A stretch of 64,000 nt of DNA from Clostridium sardiniense (GCF_016907995.1 NZ_JAFBDA010000007.1:114649-178648), one strand, 5' to 3'. Positions 43,592-54,122 are shown, counted from the first letter of the stretch. Notes: generated by a model from the sequence alone, not told the origin. A program made the numbers and translations.

Positions 43592-43753
43592 ATGCAAAAA
43601 TATATTTGTGATGTATGTGGTTATATTTATGATCCAGCTGTAGGAGATCCAGACAATGGAGTAAACCCTGGAACTAGCTTCCAAGATGTACCTGAAGATT
43701 GGGTTTGCCCACTATGTGGAGTTGGTAAAGATCAATTCTCAGAAACAGAATAA
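43592..43753 (+). CDS. rd: Rubredoxin
   Basis: A 53-codon frame begins ATG at 43592 after AGGAGG and ends TAA at 43753. The protein [19 protein letters not shown] to [17 protein letters not shown] has the two CxxCG knuckles that hold a single iron, and the length is exactly that of clostridial rubredoxins. It lies 47 bp after the flavodiiron gene and is its likely electron donor in the NADH, rubredoxin oxidoreductase, rubredoxin, FprA chain; the reductase is not in the window. It might also serve the nitrate reductase. Confidence 0.97.
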   Translation: MQKYICDVCGYIYDPAVGDPDNGVNPGTSFQDVPEDWVCPLCGVGKDQFSETE

Positions 43754-43792
43754 TATAATTAGACATTTCTTAAATTTCTTGTATATAAGATA

Positions 43793-43833
43793 AATAAAAG
43801 GAAGTATTCATTATATGAATGCTTCCTTTTATT
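43793..43833. terminator. Bidirectional terminator after rubredoxin
   Basis: A stem of about 19 bp with one G-T or mismatch position (left arm 43793-43811 containing AAAAGGAAGTATTCAT, right arm 43815-43833) separates the converging rubredoxin and antiporter genes. Confidence 0.85.
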
Positions 43834-43873
43834 GTTTAAATTATATTATTCTAATTCTATTACTTTTATTTTA

Positions 43874-45076
43874 TTATTTTGCATATGCTACTTTAATTTG
43901 CTGTTGCCTTTTAAATACTACTTTTAAAAGTATAGGTGTTATTATGGTCGTAACTACGACTACTATTATTATGGGGGCTAAAAATGCTGGATTCATAAGC
44001 CCAACTGCTATACCTTTATTTGCAACTATTAAAGCAACCTCCCCCCGAGATATCATACCTACTCCCACTTGAAGAGATTCTTCCTTATCATATCCACATA
44101 TTCTTGCTCCTAATCCACAACCAACAATCTTGCTTATTAGAGCTACTAACAATAATACTAAAGTAAATAATAATATTACAGCAGACATCCCTGAAAGTTC
44201 AACTTTTATACCAATACTTGCAAAGAATATTGGTGATAATAACATATATGATAATGTCTCAAATCTAGTATTTATATATTTTGTTCTCTCTGTATTTGAT
44301 ATTATAAGCCCAGCTATGAATGCACCTGTAATATCTGCTACCCCAAATATTTCTTCTGCTGCAAATGATAGTAATAAACAAAAAACAAAAGATACAATTA
44401 CAAATCTTCTCATATCCTTATGGTATCTTTCCATCCATTTGCTAAATAATATATAAAATAAATACCCAATAGCTCCAGAGAAAATAAAGAATAATACTAT
44501 TTTAAATAATACGATTCCTATTTGAACTGATGAATCTGCCATACTAGTTATAATTGTTAGTGCAACAACTCCTAATATATCATCAATAAGAGCTGCTCCA
44601 AGTATAGTATTTCCTGCTCTTGTATTTAGCTTTCCAAGTTCCTTTAAAGTCTCAACTGTTATACTAACTGATGTGGCTGTAATTATTACACCTATGAATA
44701 TATTTTGTAATAAAGAACTTGTACTAGCATGAGAAATTTCTCCTCTATTAAAAATATATGCTACTACAAATCCTCCAACTAATGGAATTAAAACACCCAA
44801 TATAGCAACTAAAACTGATGCCTTTCCTGTTTTTTTCAATTCATTTATATCAGTTTCAAGTCCAGCTGTAAACATCAACACGATTACACCTAATGCTGCC
44901 ATTTGTTGAATAAATTCAGTTTCATGAAGCACGTCCAACATAGCTGGTCCAAGTACTATACCTGCCATTAATGCTCCTACTACCTGTGGCATTTTAAACT
45001 TCTTTGTTATTAATCCTAATAACTTTGTACTTAGCAGAATAACTGCTATATCAAATAAAAACCTATATGATAACAT
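43874..45076 (-). CDS. CPA2-family cation:proton antiporter
   Basis: The 400-residue protein has about twelve membrane segments and the Na+/H+ exchanger pattern of the KefB/GerN/NapA group: LMAGIVLGPAMLDVL near residue 37, GVIVLMFTAGLETDINELKK near 63, ITATSVSITVETLKELGKL near 130 and GAALIDDILGVVALTI near 160 with the ion-binding Asp pair. No C-terminal TrkA-N domain is attached. It exchanges Na+ or K+ for protons across the membrane; the ion is not predictable by eye. Monocistronic; AGGGGATG lies before the ATG. Confidence 0.87.
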   Translation of the reverse strand: MLSYRFLFDIAVILLSTKLLGLITKKFKMPQVVGALMAGIVLGPAMLDVLHETEFIQQMAALGVIVLMFTAGLETDINELKKTGKASVLVAILGVLIPLVGGFVVAYIFNRGEISHASTSSLLQNIFIGVIITATSVSITVETLKELGKLNTRAGNTILGAALIDDILGVVALTIITSMADSSVQIGIVLFKIVLFFIFSGAIGYLFYILFSKWMERYHKDMRRFVIVSFVFCLLLSFAAEEIFGVADITGAFIAGLIISNTERTKYINTRFETLSYMLLSPIFFASIGIKVELSGMSAVILLFTLVLLLVALISKIVGCGLGARICGYDKEESLQVGVGMISRGEVALIVANKGIAVGLMNPAFLAPIIIVVVVTTIITPILLKVVFKRQQQIKVAYAK

Positions 45077-45359
45077 CCCCTATACCTTTATCCCTTTCTC
45101 TTCTTTTCTAATGAAATTATAGGTTTAATTACCATATATTACAACGCCTTAATTCTTCACTATTTGTTCAAATTTGTGTAAATATTATTATTTTATGTAA
45201 ATATTAGTTATTTGCATTCTTTTGCATGATTTTACTTTCTATTCTTAACTTTTATTAATATTAAAAAATACTAAGTTTTATTTAACAATATACATATAAT
45301 TTAAGCTAATACATAATAATTTAATTACATATTAGCCTAAATTAACTTTAAGTTTTTTA

Positions 45360-45755
45360 TTAGAATCTTCCTTCTATTATATCCGGTATATTTACTAACA
45401 TCTCATCTAATCCAAAATGAGTAGTATCTATTCTTGAATTTCTACCTAAAAGCTTACTTATTACTTCTTGTTGTTCTTCTATAAAGGCACCTGAATTCTG
45501 TATAGCTTCAAAAACATCATCTAAATAGTAGACTTTGGCATCTCCTTCTTCTGCTCCTAGTATTGTTCCTATTATATCTCTTGCATCTTGTTGTGTTAAA
45601 TCATAATTTTCATAAATTTCATTTGTATGTAAGCTTACTCTTTTCTCATAATATCTATTAATATAAGCATCACATTCTTCTATATCTTTAAAGGTGATAG
45701 CCTTTCCACCAGGAAGTACTACTAGATAATTATCTTCTGGAGTCAAGTATTCCAT
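45360..45755 (-). CDS. Uncharacterised 131-aa acidic protein downstream of clpB
   Basis: I do not recognise this protein. It is acidic and soluble, without signal peptide or membrane segments, starting MEYLTPEDNYLVVLPGGKAI. It has a short beta-type N-terminus, a central helical part (ECDAYINRYYEKRVSL, LTQQDARDIIGTILGAEEGD) and a further helix region (LDDVFEAIQNSGAFIEEQQEVISKLL). It lies 120 bp after clpB on the same strand, beyond clpB's terminator, and has its own AGGAGGG. Association with protein quality control is possible only by position. Confidence 0.7.
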   Translation of the reverse strand: MEYLTPEDNYLVVLPGGKAITFKDIEECDAYINRYYEKRVSLHTNEIYENYDLTQQDARDIIGTILGAEEGDAKVYYLDDVFEAIQNSGAFIEEQQEVISKLLGRNSRIDTTHFGLDEMLVNIPDIIEGRF

Positions 45756-45785
45756 TAAAATCCCTCCTAAAAATTATAAGATTTA

Positions 45786-45830
45786 TAAAAAAGGTAGGAT
45801 TAAAAGAAAATTTTTCTTTCATCCTACCTA
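45786..45830 (-). terminator. Terminator of clpB
   Basis: On the minus strand AGGTAGGAT (45821-45829) pairs with ATCCTACCT (45792-45800), with an inner AGAAAA/TTTTCT-like stem, followed by TTTTTTATA. Confidence 0.8.
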
Positions 45831-45875
45831 TTCTATTTGTCTTTATTTTTTGTAGTTTTATATATTTGTATACTT

Positions 45876-48479
45876 TTAATTAGTAGGGTTAATTGTTAAG
45901 TTATCCCCTTCACCATCAATTTTTACATTTGAACCATATCCAATAGTTCCTTTAATTATCATTCTTGCTAATTTATTTTCTAAAGTATTTTGGATATATC
46001 TCTTAAGTGGTCTTGCGCCATATACTGGATCATATCCTTCTCTTGCTAATATATCTTTAGCACCGTCTGTTATTTCTAATGTTATATTCTTTTCAATTAA
46101 TCTCTTTTCAACATCTTTTAAGAATATATCAATAATCTTCTTAATACCTTTTTCTGATAATGGTCTAAACATTATGATATCATCAACTCTGTTTAAGAAT
46201 TCTGGTTTAAATCTTGATTTCATTTCTCCCATTACAAAATCTCTAGCTTCATTTGAGATTTCACCATCTTTAGATCCTTCTAATAGGAAATGAGATCCTA
46301 TATTTGATGTCATAATTATTATAGTATTCTTAAAGTCTACTGTCTTACCTTTATTATCTGTAAGTCTACCATCATCTAGTATTTGTAAGAATACATTAAA
46401 TACATCTGGATGAGCTTTTTCAATTTCATCAAATAATACTACTGAATATGGATGTCTTCTAACAGCTTCTGTTAATTGACCTCCTTCTTCATATCCAACA
46501 TATCCTGGAGGTGGTCCAACTAATCTAGATACTGATTGTTTTTCCATATATTCAGACATATCAATTCTAATCATGCTATCTTCGCTATCAAATAATGTTC
46601 TAGCTAAAGTTTTTGCAAGTTCTGTCTTACCAACACCAGTTGGGCCTAGGAATATAAATGATCCTATTGGCTTATTTTCATCCTTAAGTCCAGCTCTTGC
46701 TCTTAATATAGCATTTGATACTGATTCTACTGCTTCATCTTGATCTATTACTCTTGTTTGTAATTCTTCATCTAATCTTAGAAGTTTTTCACGTTCTCCT
46801 TCTAATAATCTTGATACTGGAATTCCAGTCCATTTTGAAAGAACCTCTGAAACCTCTTCTTCTGTTACTTCTTCTTTTAATAAAGCACCATCTGAATTTT
46901 CTTTAACTTCTTCTTCTTTTGCTTTTATCTTTTCTTCTAAATCTGGAATTACGCTATATCTAATTTCGGCAACTTTATTATAATCATAATTTCTTTCATA
47001 TCTTTCAAGTTCGCCCTTAGCTTCATCCATTTGTTCTTTTAATTCTCTAAGTTCTACGATGTGTTCTTTTTCTTTTTCATACTTAGCAGTCATTTCATCG
47101 TTTTGTTCTCTAAGTTCTGCAAGTTCTTTTTCTATTATATCTAATCTCTTTTTAGAGTTTTCATCCTTTTCTCTAGATAGAGCTTCCTTTTCAGTTTCTA
47201 ATTGGAACACTTTTCTTCTAACTGCATCAAGTTCAGTTGGAAGTGAGTCTACTTCTGATCTTATCATAGCTCCAGCTTCATCAATTAAATCGATAGCCTT
47301 ATCTGGTAGATATCTATCTTGGATATATCTATCTGAAAGCTTAGCTGCTGCAACTATAGCTGAGTCATGGATTCTTACACCATGGTGAATTTCAAATCTT
47401 TCTTTTAATCCTCTTAAAATTGATATAGCATCTTCAACTGAAGGTTCATTTACAACTACTGGTTGGAATCTTCTTTCTAATGCTTTATCTTTCTCAATGT
47501 ACTGTCTATATTCATCAAAAGTTGTAGCACCAATACAATGTAATTCACCTCTTGCAAGTAATGGCTTAATTAAGTTACCTGCATCCATTGCACCATCTGT
47601 TTTACCTGCACCAACTATTGTATGAATTTCATCTATAAATAAGATTAATCTTCCTTCACTATTTTGAACTTCTTTAAGTACAGCTTTTAATCTTTCTTCA
47701 AATTCACCTCTGTACTTAGCACCTGCTATTAATGAACCCATATCTAATGAGAATATTATCTTATCCTTTAATCCTTCTGGTACATCCCCATTAACTATTC
47801 TTTGTGCAAGACCTTCAACTATTGCAGTCTTACCAACACCAGGTTCACCAATTAAAACTGGGTTATTTTTAGTTCTTCTTGAAAGAATTCTAACAGTTCT
47901 TCTTATTTCCTCATCTCTTCCGATAACAGGATCCAATTTATGGCTCTTAACTAAATCATTTAAATTTGTTCCGTACTTAACTAATGCATCATAAGTTCCT
48001 TCTGGATCTTGAGAATCAACTCTTTGACTTCCACGAACTTCTTTTAATACTTCCATAAATCTATCTTCTGTTATATCATATGTTCTAAGAATCTTTCCTA
48101 CAGCCCCGTCTTTGTCCACTTCCATTATAGCAAGCATTAAATGTTCAACACTTATATATGAGTCTTCAAACTTCTTTGATATTTCATCTGCCTTTATTAA
48201 TACTTGTTGTATCTTCTTAGTTATATATACGCTTGACTCTGCGTCTGATGTTGAAGTTACTTTAGGCAAAAGACCTATTGATTGATTTATTGTATTTTCA
48301 AGTGCTTTTACTGGCACTCCCATTTTAGTAAATATATTTGGTATTAATCCATCTTGTTGTTCAACTAAACTTAAAAAAAGATGAATTACATCCATTTGTT
48401 GGTTATTATTTTTAACAGCTATCAAATTAGCTTCATTTAGAGCATTTTGCACTCTTAAAGTCATTCTTTCTACATCCAT
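45876..48479 (-). CDS. clpB: ATP-dependent chaperone ClpB
   Basis: The 867-residue protein is a full-length ClpB: an N-terminal Clp repeat domain, a first AAA+ domain with [19 protein letters not shown] near residue 205 and [19 protein letters not shown] Walker B, a coiled-coil middle domain (about 410-525) and a second AAA+ domain with [17 protein letters not shown] near 605 and [19 protein letters not shown]. The middle domain separates it from ClpC and ClpA. It extracts polypeptides from aggregates together with DnaK. A CtsR operator covers its promoter. Cytoplasmic. Confidence 0.97.
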   Translation of the reverse strand: MDVERMTLRVQNALNEANLIAVKNNNQQMDVIHLFLSLVEQQDGLIPNIFTKMGVPVKALENTINQSIGLLPKVTSTSDAESSVYITKKIQQVLIKADEISKKFEDSYISVEHLMLAIMEVDKDGAVGKILRTYDITEDRFMEVLKEVRGSQRVDSQDPEGTYDALVKYGTNLNDLVKSHKLDPVIGRDEEIRRTVRILSRRTKNNPVLIGEPGVGKTAIVEGLAQRIVNGDVPEGLKDKIIFSLDMGSLIAGAKYRGEFEERLKAVLKEVQNSEGRLILFIDEIHTIVGAGKTDGAMDAGNLIKPLLARGELHCIGATTFDEYRQYIEKDKALERRFQPVVVNEPSVEDAISILRGLKERFEIHHGVRIHDSAIVAAAKLSDRYIQDRYLPDKAIDLIDEAGAMIRSEVDSLPTELDAVRRKVFQLETEKEALSREKDENSKKRLDIIEKELAELREQNDEMTAKYEKEKEHIVELRELKEQMDEAKGELERYERNYDYNKVAEIRYSVIPDLEEKIKAKEEEVKENSDGALLKEEVTEEEVSEVLSKWTGIPVSRLLEGEREKLLRLDEELQTRVIDQDEAVESVSNAILRARAGLKDENKPIGSFIFLGPTGVGKTELAKTLARTLFDSEDSMIRIDMSEYMEKQSVSRLVGPPPGYVGYEEGGQLTEAVRRHPYSVVLFDEIEKAHPDVFNVFLQILDDGRLTDNKGKTVDFKNTIIIMTSNIGSHFLLEGSKDGEISNEARDFVMGEMKSRFKPEFLNRVDDIIMFRPLSEKGIKKIIDIFLKDVEKRLIEKNITLEITDGAKDILAREGYDPVYGARPLKRYIQNTLENKLARMIIKGTIGYGSNVKIDGEGDNLTINPTN

Positions 48480-48506
48480 CTCTTATTTCACCTCTTACGT
48501 TTCATT

Positions 48507-48546
48507 TCTTAACATCATAATATTATATTAGTCAAAGAAAGTCAAA
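48507..48546 (-). promoter_or_regulatory. CtsR operator and promoter of clpB
   Basis: AGTCAAAGAAAGTCAAA (48530-48546) is an exact match to the CtsR heptad direct repeat RGTCAAANANRGTCAAA. On the minus strand a TTGACT -35 lies within it, and TATTAT follows after 17 bases, so bound CtsR would block the promoter; the repressor is inactivated on heat or stress. No CIRCE element is seen. Confidence 0.85.
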
Positions 48547-48585
48547 GATTATTTTTTTATTAAATACTCTGATTTTTATTTGTTT

Positions 48586-49593
48586 TTATATCTTTACTAA
48601 AGATAATCTTACTAAAGCTCTATTTTTCTCTAAATTTCTATTATTATCTATTAAAGTTATTTTCTCTAAGCCTATATTTATTAACGATAGTTCATCACCT
48701 CTTTGAAGATATGTTATATCAGAAGCTGTAATTACATCATTATTATCACATTTTAATTCTGTAATTTCACATACCTCTTTAGCGTTATTTATTGAAACAG
48801 CTAGGTTTAAAGAGTTTAAATTAAAATTTTTTATAAACCTTTTTTTTATTTTCCATGTGATAACATACATGCCTTCCATCTCTACTATCAATTTATTTTG
48901 TTCATTATTTACTAGAATATTCTTTAATCTCTTATTATTAAATTTTAATTTTTCATTTTTATTTAACATCAACGGATAATTATGACCAATATGTAAGTAT
49001 TCTAATACTCCGTAAATATTTCTTGGGCAATTTAAATCATCACATCTCATATCATTGCAATAATTACAGCCATAAATCTCAAGACTTGGCTTAAACTTAC
49101 CAAAAGCTGAATCTATAACTATATAACTACTATGTTCAGTTTTAGTAGTGCTTATGATTATATCCTTATTCTCTATATTCTTTCTATTTAAGTCTTTAAC
49201 TACTTGAGTTAAGTCTAAGTAAATATACTTATCTTGCATATTTTTAGTTACTATAGTATTAGAAATTGATTTATTATAAACTTTCTTCCCTTTTACATTC
49301 TCATTAATTCCTATAAATTCATCATTATTTATATAGATATTAATGTTGTTTCCATATTTTCTTCTCTCATAATAGGTTTTATTTATATATAGTTTTAATA
49401 TTGCCTTATTAATATTTCTAAACTCATTTAATTTATTGCCTAAATTAAATTTTATTGATGTACTAGAATGTTCTACTCTAAATCCCTTTTTGATACTTCC
49501 AACTGTAAGTGTTTTTGTATTACTAATAGATTTATTTTTATATAAATCAGATTTCATACTACTCGCTACAGCTTCTATTACAATCTTATTCAT
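48586..49593 (-). CDS. DNRLRE-like domain protein with a C-terminal jelly-roll, probably surface or spore-associated
   Basis: The 335-residue protein appears to have three parts. Residues about 5-170 resemble the DNRLRE/TGF-propeptide-like beta domain (repeated SIKFNLGNKL, AILKLYIN, YIYLDLTQVVKDL and FGKFKPSLEIYG). A Cys cluster follows: C176-x2-C179-x4-C184-x4-C189. The C-terminal part (about 200-335) looks like a C1q/TNF- or BclA-type jelly-roll (MYVITWKIK, LNLAVSINN, YLQRGDELSLINIG). There is no signal peptide, which for clostridia would suit spore-coat or exosporium deposition (inference). It is separated from the next upstream gene by a terminator. Confidence 0.6.
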   Translation of the reverse strand: MNKIVIEAVASSMKSDLYKNKSISNTKTLTVGSIKKGFRVEHSSTSIKFNLGNKLNEFRNINKAILKLYINKTYYERRKYGNNINIYINNDEFIGINENVKGKKVYNKSISNTIVTKNMQDKYIYLDLTQVVKDLNRKNIENKDIIISTTKTEHSSYIVIDSAFGKFKPSLEIYGCNYCNDMRCDDLNCPRNIYGVLEYLHIGHNYPLMLNKNEKLKFNNKRLKNILVNNEQNKLIVEMEGMYVITWKIKKRFIKNFNLNSLNLAVSINNAKEVCEITELKCDNNDVITASDITYLQRGDELSLINIGLEKITLIDNNRNLEKNRALVRLSLVKI

Positions 49594-49778
49594 AATTATC
49601 TAACCTCTATTTAATAATTCTTATTATTAATATGTTTATTCCTATAGAAAAATTAAATATACATTTCAGCTTTTCAACCTTCATTTTATTTAAATAATTC
49701 AAATTATCTTTGAATTATTTACGTTGATGGGTTTCTTTTTAATATTTTTGAAAATTGTTTCATTATACTGTTATGCAA

Positions 49779-49810
49779 AAAAGGAGGATTCCAGTTCGAA
49801 TCCTCCTTTT
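49779..49810 (-). terminator. Terminator of the wall-anchored lyase gene (repeat copy 1)
   Basis: AAAAGGAGGATTC and GAATCCTCCTTTT form a 13-bp perfect stem with a six-base loop; on the minus strand TTTTTTG follows. An almost identical element stands at 54123-54154. Confidence 0.85.
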
Positions 49811-49872
49811 CTTATCAGTTAGTATCAAAATTTATTTTGATACAGCCCCTTATCTATTGTTCTTTTAAAATT

Positions 49873-52800
49873 TTATTTTCTTATGATAAAAGCTCCTCCA
49901 ACAAGTGCTACTAATCCTAAAAATATCGTTCCTAAACCTTCTTGTCCTGTTTTTGGTATATCTTTATCATTTTCACCTGACTCATTTTTATCTAAGCTTG
50001 GTTTATCACCTTGGTTATTACTTGGTTTATTTTCTGGCTTACTTTCAGGTTTACTCTCTGGCTTATTTTCTGGCTTATTTTCTGGTTTAGTATTATCTTC
50101 TGGTTTGTTTTCTGGTTTATCTTCTGGTATTGATGTGTTGTCGTCATCTGATTCATTTTTCCAAGACATTAAGTTTGTAACTTCTGGAGTTTTATTTGGA
50201 ATGTTGTCTCTTTCCATAAATGGAGCCATCCATACATTAATATTTCCTTCTTTTCCTTTAGATTTAACTATTAATTTTTTTATTCCTTTGTTAGGATTTT
50301 GTCCTTCTGGATTTGGTGATCCATCATATGGCTTAGCATCAACTATTTCAAACTTTTCATTTCCATCATTAAGAAGTTTTACATATAGTCTTTTATCTCC
50401 ATCTTTTAAAATAACTGCTTTTCCATCTTCAGTTAATTCTGCTTCTTTATCAGTATGCATTTGCCATGCAACTTCACCTGATTTCTTTAGCATATATTCA
50501 TCTCTTACAAGAATTTCTTTTCTATTTATGAATTTAATTCCTCTCTTCATACTTAAAGCTTCTCTATCATAAGCACTTGTCATATCTATTATTCCATAAC
50601 CGTTATTGCCTTGATTTAATTTCATATCTATTATAGGTGAATATACATTAACTTCTTGGTCATATCCTGAACCTGGATTTATTATTAAAGTGTTATGTCC
50701 TTCTGCTCTCTTTCTGTAATAATTCCATCTTCTTCCGCCTTCTTCTTTTTCCCAATATCCTGGAAGATTATAATTTTCTTTTCCAAGGTCTAATGCCCAT
50801 CTTTCACCTAATGCATCAAATACAAATGAACCAATATCTAAATCTCCATGTGGTGCACCATTTAATCCGCCCTTAAATCCTACGAAACTTGATAGTGGGT
50901 CTTCCCAATCTTTTCTCATAGTTATTACAGATTGTCTTTCTTTATAAGCTTTGTCTAATTCTTTTGGACTTTCTCCAGTATATAATTCTGGCTTATACCA
51001 TAATAAGTCATATACATTTACTACAGCTTCATCTTGTGACATATAGTACTTATGGTACCATGTAAGATCTGGTCTATTTAATTCATTTGCAAACCAAAGA
51101 CTTAAGTAACCAGCTGGTAAGTTTCTATCATTATCTGAATAGTTATATGCGCCATCCTTTCCAGTCATAAACATTGGATAATCTGGAGTTTCTTTAATTC
51201 CTGGTGCATTAATAAATAAATTTTCTCCTTTAACTGCTGAGCTTACAGATGATAAGAAATAAACTAAATATCTTGTACCATAATCCCAATATGATATTCC
51301 TTCTATTGAATCTCCTTCAGGATAATATTGAGTTAAACCATTCTGAATTGATTTAAATGCTTCTTGAATTATTTCACCAGCCATTTCATCATTATTTTCT
51401 CCCATTATAGCTAGTGCCCCTGCTGTTAATCCTGTATTACAAACAAAGTTCCAATTATATTTATCTTCAACAAAGAAGTGTGAATTATTTTTATAGTATC
51501 CAAGACCTATACTTAATGAATTCTTAACTAAAGCTTTCTCTATAGTAGCTCTTTGTTCTACACTTAAATATGAATATAACCAGTCAAATCCTATTGCAAC
51601 TCCAAAGGATGTCATTGTCGCATCTAAATAGTGCTGATGGCTCCAATCTGGATATTTAACAGAAACATTCTCAAGTTCAAGCCAAGCTCTATCTGCATAT
51701 TTCTTTTCACCTGTTATTTGATACATAAAGGCTAAATCAACAATATTTTTTGATGCAGTTGTATCCAATCTTAATCCGTCTGGTTTATTATATTCTACAA
51801 CTGGTGATGTTAATATTTTATCTATCTTAACCTTTAATTTTTCAAACCACATTTTAGCATTTTCATCAGTCTTAACTAATTTTCTTAATGAATCAAACTC
51901 ATCTTGTGATGCTAAAAGTCTTGGGTGCTCATTCTTTACAAGCTTATTTATATTTTCTATTGAAGGTGCAACAAATATGTTCCCCTCTGCTATAACTTCA
52001 TTACCAAAAGTATCTGTAACTTTAACTTTTACAGAGTCATATCCATTAAAATCTTTACTCGGCTTGTAATTATATTTATTATCACTTATAGTAAATTCAC
52101 CATTTTGTGCTTTATCAACAATTTGGAATTTTAAATCTTCGCCTTCTGGATCTTTTGCATTGAATTTTTTATCTTTTACTTCTTGATTTTCATTTAAAGT
52201 AATATTGAAATTTTCAAATATTGGAGCTTTATTATTTTTTTCAACTTGAACTTTTACATTCGCAACAGCAAAATTGTTGTTTATATCATTAACCTTTACT
52301 GTAAATATATCATCTCCATAATAATTTTTATTTGGATAATATTCAAAGTTTCCATCTTCTTTTAAGTTTAAAGTTCCATTGTTTGGGTCAGTTAAAACGC
52401 TATAATTTAGGTGTAAACCGGTTTGGGATTTAGCTTCTATTTTACCTTTTATAACTGAATTTTCCTTCCCCTTTATTGTTCCTATATCTTTTATATTTAT
52501 TTGATCTGACTCTCCAACTATAACTGGTATCTCTAACTTAATGTTGCTATCTTTATTCTTAACAATGATATTACATGTTCCATTGTTTACTCCAGTTACT
52601 ATCCCCTCATTATTAACAGTTGCTACTTTTTCATCTGAACTTTCAAAAGTAACATCTTTATTTGTAGCATTATTTGGAGTGAAAGTTAAATCTATTTTTT
52701 CACTTTTACCTTTTTCTAACTTAATTACATTTGATTTAGCTTCTATACTAGATAATTTTGTATATGGATTTACTTCTACATTATCTATCCAAACTTTACC

Positions 52801-53913
52801 TTTAGCATCGTCATATAAATATTCAAATACTATGCTACCTAAAGTTTCTTTTGGAAGATCTAATTTAAATTCAAAGTTTGTCCAATTCATATTTTCTTTA
52901 ATATTTAAATCAACCATTCCCATTGGTTCAATTTTTTGACCATCTGGTGATTTATATTGAAGTCTTAATATAAGACCTTTTCCTTTAAAGTTTTCTGTTT
53001 TAATCCATTGGCTTATTTTAAGTGATTTACCTTGTGCATCTTTTGGTATATCTCTTATTGTTTGATTTAATGTACCTCTTGCAGTTTTATCTGCTTCTCC
53101 ATTTTCTAATCTAATTGAGTTCTTTCCTTCAAAAAATACTTTATTATCAATTTCTGTATTAAATTTATTACTTCCACTTTGCCATCTTCCCCATTTCTCT
53201 GCTGTTCCATCAGTTTTAACTTTTTCAAAGTATCCATTTAATACTAGGCTATCTTTGTATTCAGGAACCTCTGGGTCCGGTGTTTCTTCCTTATCTGCAT
53301 CCCCAATGCATACAAGCTTTGGTTCATTGAAGTAAACTTTACCTGTACTATTATTTGAAATATAGTTTTCAATTTTTAAGCCGCCAACTTCTACTCCACC
53401 CATTGAATCTGGTATATCAAGTTCATAACTTAACTCTGTCCAATCTTTATTCCCTGTAACCTTAGGATCTAATTCAAATATATCAAGCTTTTGATTACTC
53501 TTATTTACTATCTGTAATCTAATATGAGCACCTGCTCCAACAAAATTTTCTGTCTTTATCCATTGAGTAAATTTATATTTTTTATTTAGTTGATCTTTAG
53601 TTAAATTAACTGTCTGATGAACTATTATTGCATTGCTATCTTTTGTTTTAACATCAATTACTAGTGAATTAGGCTCTTTTTTATATTCACTATCTGAAAT
53701 ATGGGAATCATAATTATTACCTTTTGCATAAAAACTCCAGTAATCCGGTTTACTGTCTAAATTGTCATCAGAATACTTATAATTTTTTATTAAGTTATTA
53801 TTTGTGTCTGCATTAACAAATTTAATTGGTAAAATTAAATTTATAATAAATACAACTACTAATAACTTAGATATATCCCTCCAATATGTATTTAATAGAT
53901 ATCCTTTTCTCAT
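49873..53913 (-). CDS. Sortase-anchored heparinase II/III-like polysaccharide lyase
   Basis: The 1346-residue protein starts with a signal peptide (LLVVVFIINLILPIKFVNAD, about 17-36). Two carbohydrate-binding-like beta-sandwich repeats follow (about 38-200 and 220-390, each with AxWIKTENF-type motifs), then a Big2-like Ig domain (about 390-470) and two cadherin-like modules (about 475-655). The catalytic part has an alpha-toroid (about 660-1010; HPRLLASQDEFDSL, YNWNFVCNTGLTAGA, YPEGDSIEGISYWDYG) and a heparinase II/III-type beta-sandwich (about 1020-1260; GAPHGDLDIGSFVFDALGE, AEGHNTLIINPG). A Pro/Glu/Lys repeat linker leads to IPKTG (1319-1323), a hydrophobic helix and IIRK. It should degrade uronic-acid polysaccharides at the cell surface; the substrate is unknown. 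Confidence 0.85.
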   Translation of the reverse strand: MRKGYLLNTYWRDISKLLVVVFIINLILPIKFVNADTNNNLIKNYKYSDDNLDSKPDYWSFYAKGNNYDSHISDSEYKKEPNSLVIDVKTKDSNAIIVHQTVNLTKDQLNKKYKFTQWIKTENFVGAGAHIRLQIVNKSNQKLDIFELDPKVTGNKDWTELSYELDIPDSMGGVEVGGLKIENYISNNSTGKVYFNEPKLVCIGDADKEETPDPEVPEYKDSLVLNGYFEKVKTDGTAEKWGRWQSGSNKFNTEIDNKVFFEGKNSIRLENGEADKTARGTLNQTIRDIPKDAQGKSLKISQWIKTENFKGKGLILRLQYKSPDGQKIEPMGMVDLNIKENMNWTNFEFKLDLPKETLGSIVFEYLYDDAKGKVWIDNVEVNPYTKLSSIEAKSNVIKLEKGKSEKIDLTFTPNNATNKDVTFESSDEKVATVNNEGIVTGVNNGTCNIIVKNKDSNIKLEIPVIVGESDQINIKDIGTIKGKENSVIKGKIEAKSQTGLHLNYSVLTDPNNGTLNLKEDGNFEYYPNKNYYGDDIFTVKVNDINNNFAVANVKVQVEKNNKAPIFENFNITLNENQEVKDKKFNAKDPEGEDLKFQIVDKAQNGEFTISDNKYNYKPSKDFNGYDSVKVKVTDTFGNEVIAEGNIFVAPSIENINKLVKNEHPRLLASQDEFDSLRKLVKTDENAKMWFEKLKVKIDKILTSPVVEYNKPDGLRLDTTASKNIVDLAFMYQITGEKKYADRAWLELENVSVKYPDWSHQHYLDATMTSFGVAIGFDWLYSYLSVEQRATIEKALVKNSLSIGLGYYKNNSHFFVEDKYNWNFVCNTGLTAGALAIMGENNDEMAGEIIQEAFKSIQNGLTQYYPEGDSIEGISYWDYGTRYLVYFLSSVSSAVKGENLFINAPGIKETPDYPMFMTGKDGAYNYSDNDRNLPAGYLSLWFANELNRPDLTWYHKYYMSQDEAVVNVYDLLWYKPELYTGESPKELDKAYKERQSVITMRKDWEDPLSSFVGFKGGLNGAPHGDLDIGSFVFDALGERWALDLGKENYNLPGYWEKEEGGRRWNYYRKRAEGHNTLIINPGSGYDQEVNVYSPIIDMKLNQGNNGYGIIDMTSAYDREALSMKRGIKFINRKEILVRDEYMLKKSGEVAWQMHTDKEAELTEDGKAVILKDGDKRLYVKLLNDGNEKFEIVDAKPYDGSPNPEGQNPNKGIKKLIVKSKGKEGNINVWMAPFMERDNIPNKTPEVTNLMSWKNESDDDNTSIPEDKPENKPEDNTKPENKPENKPESKPESKPENKPSNNQGDKPSLDKNESGENDKDIPKTGQEGLGTIFLGLVALVGGAFIIRK

Positions 53914-53952
53914 AATATTCCCCCTTATATTGATTATATAAAATTCAATTTA

Positions 53953-53981
53953 ATTTTATATTATTTTTTAAACGTTTTCAA
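53953..53981 (-). promoter_or_regulatory. Promoter of the lyase gene with a cre-like overlap
   Basis: On the minus strand TTGAAA (53976-53981) and TAAAAT (53953-53958) are separated by 17 bases. TTGAAAACGTTTAA (53968-53981) overlaps the -35 and resembles a CcpA cre site (TGAAAACG core) with an imperfect right end, suggesting carbon catabolite control. Confidence 0.5.
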
Positions 53982-54122
53982 TATTTATTTGTAAATTCAT
54001 TTAATAAAACTAAAAAAAATTAATAAAACATATTTTTATTAGTATAAATTTGTCTTTATTAAGAAACCTGCTTGTTTCATAAGTAACCATTTTAAAAATA
54101 TTTATTTATACTATTATATTCA

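Noticed and set aside
48480..48585. CIRCE element before clpB
   Set aside because: No TTAGCACTC-N9-GAGTGCTAA is present; the CtsR repeat explains heat-shock control.
49980..50130. Short regular DNA repeats that could suggest a CRISPR or VNTR array
   Set aside because: They are the in-frame codons of the wall-spanning PENKPE/PESKPE linker; spacers are not unique and there are no cas genes.
49883..50572. A 229-codon plus-strand frame with repeated Gly-Leu-Phe-Ser units
   Set aside because: The repeats are the antisense reading of the lyase gene's Pro/Glu/Lys linker and signal a real repeat only on the minus strand.
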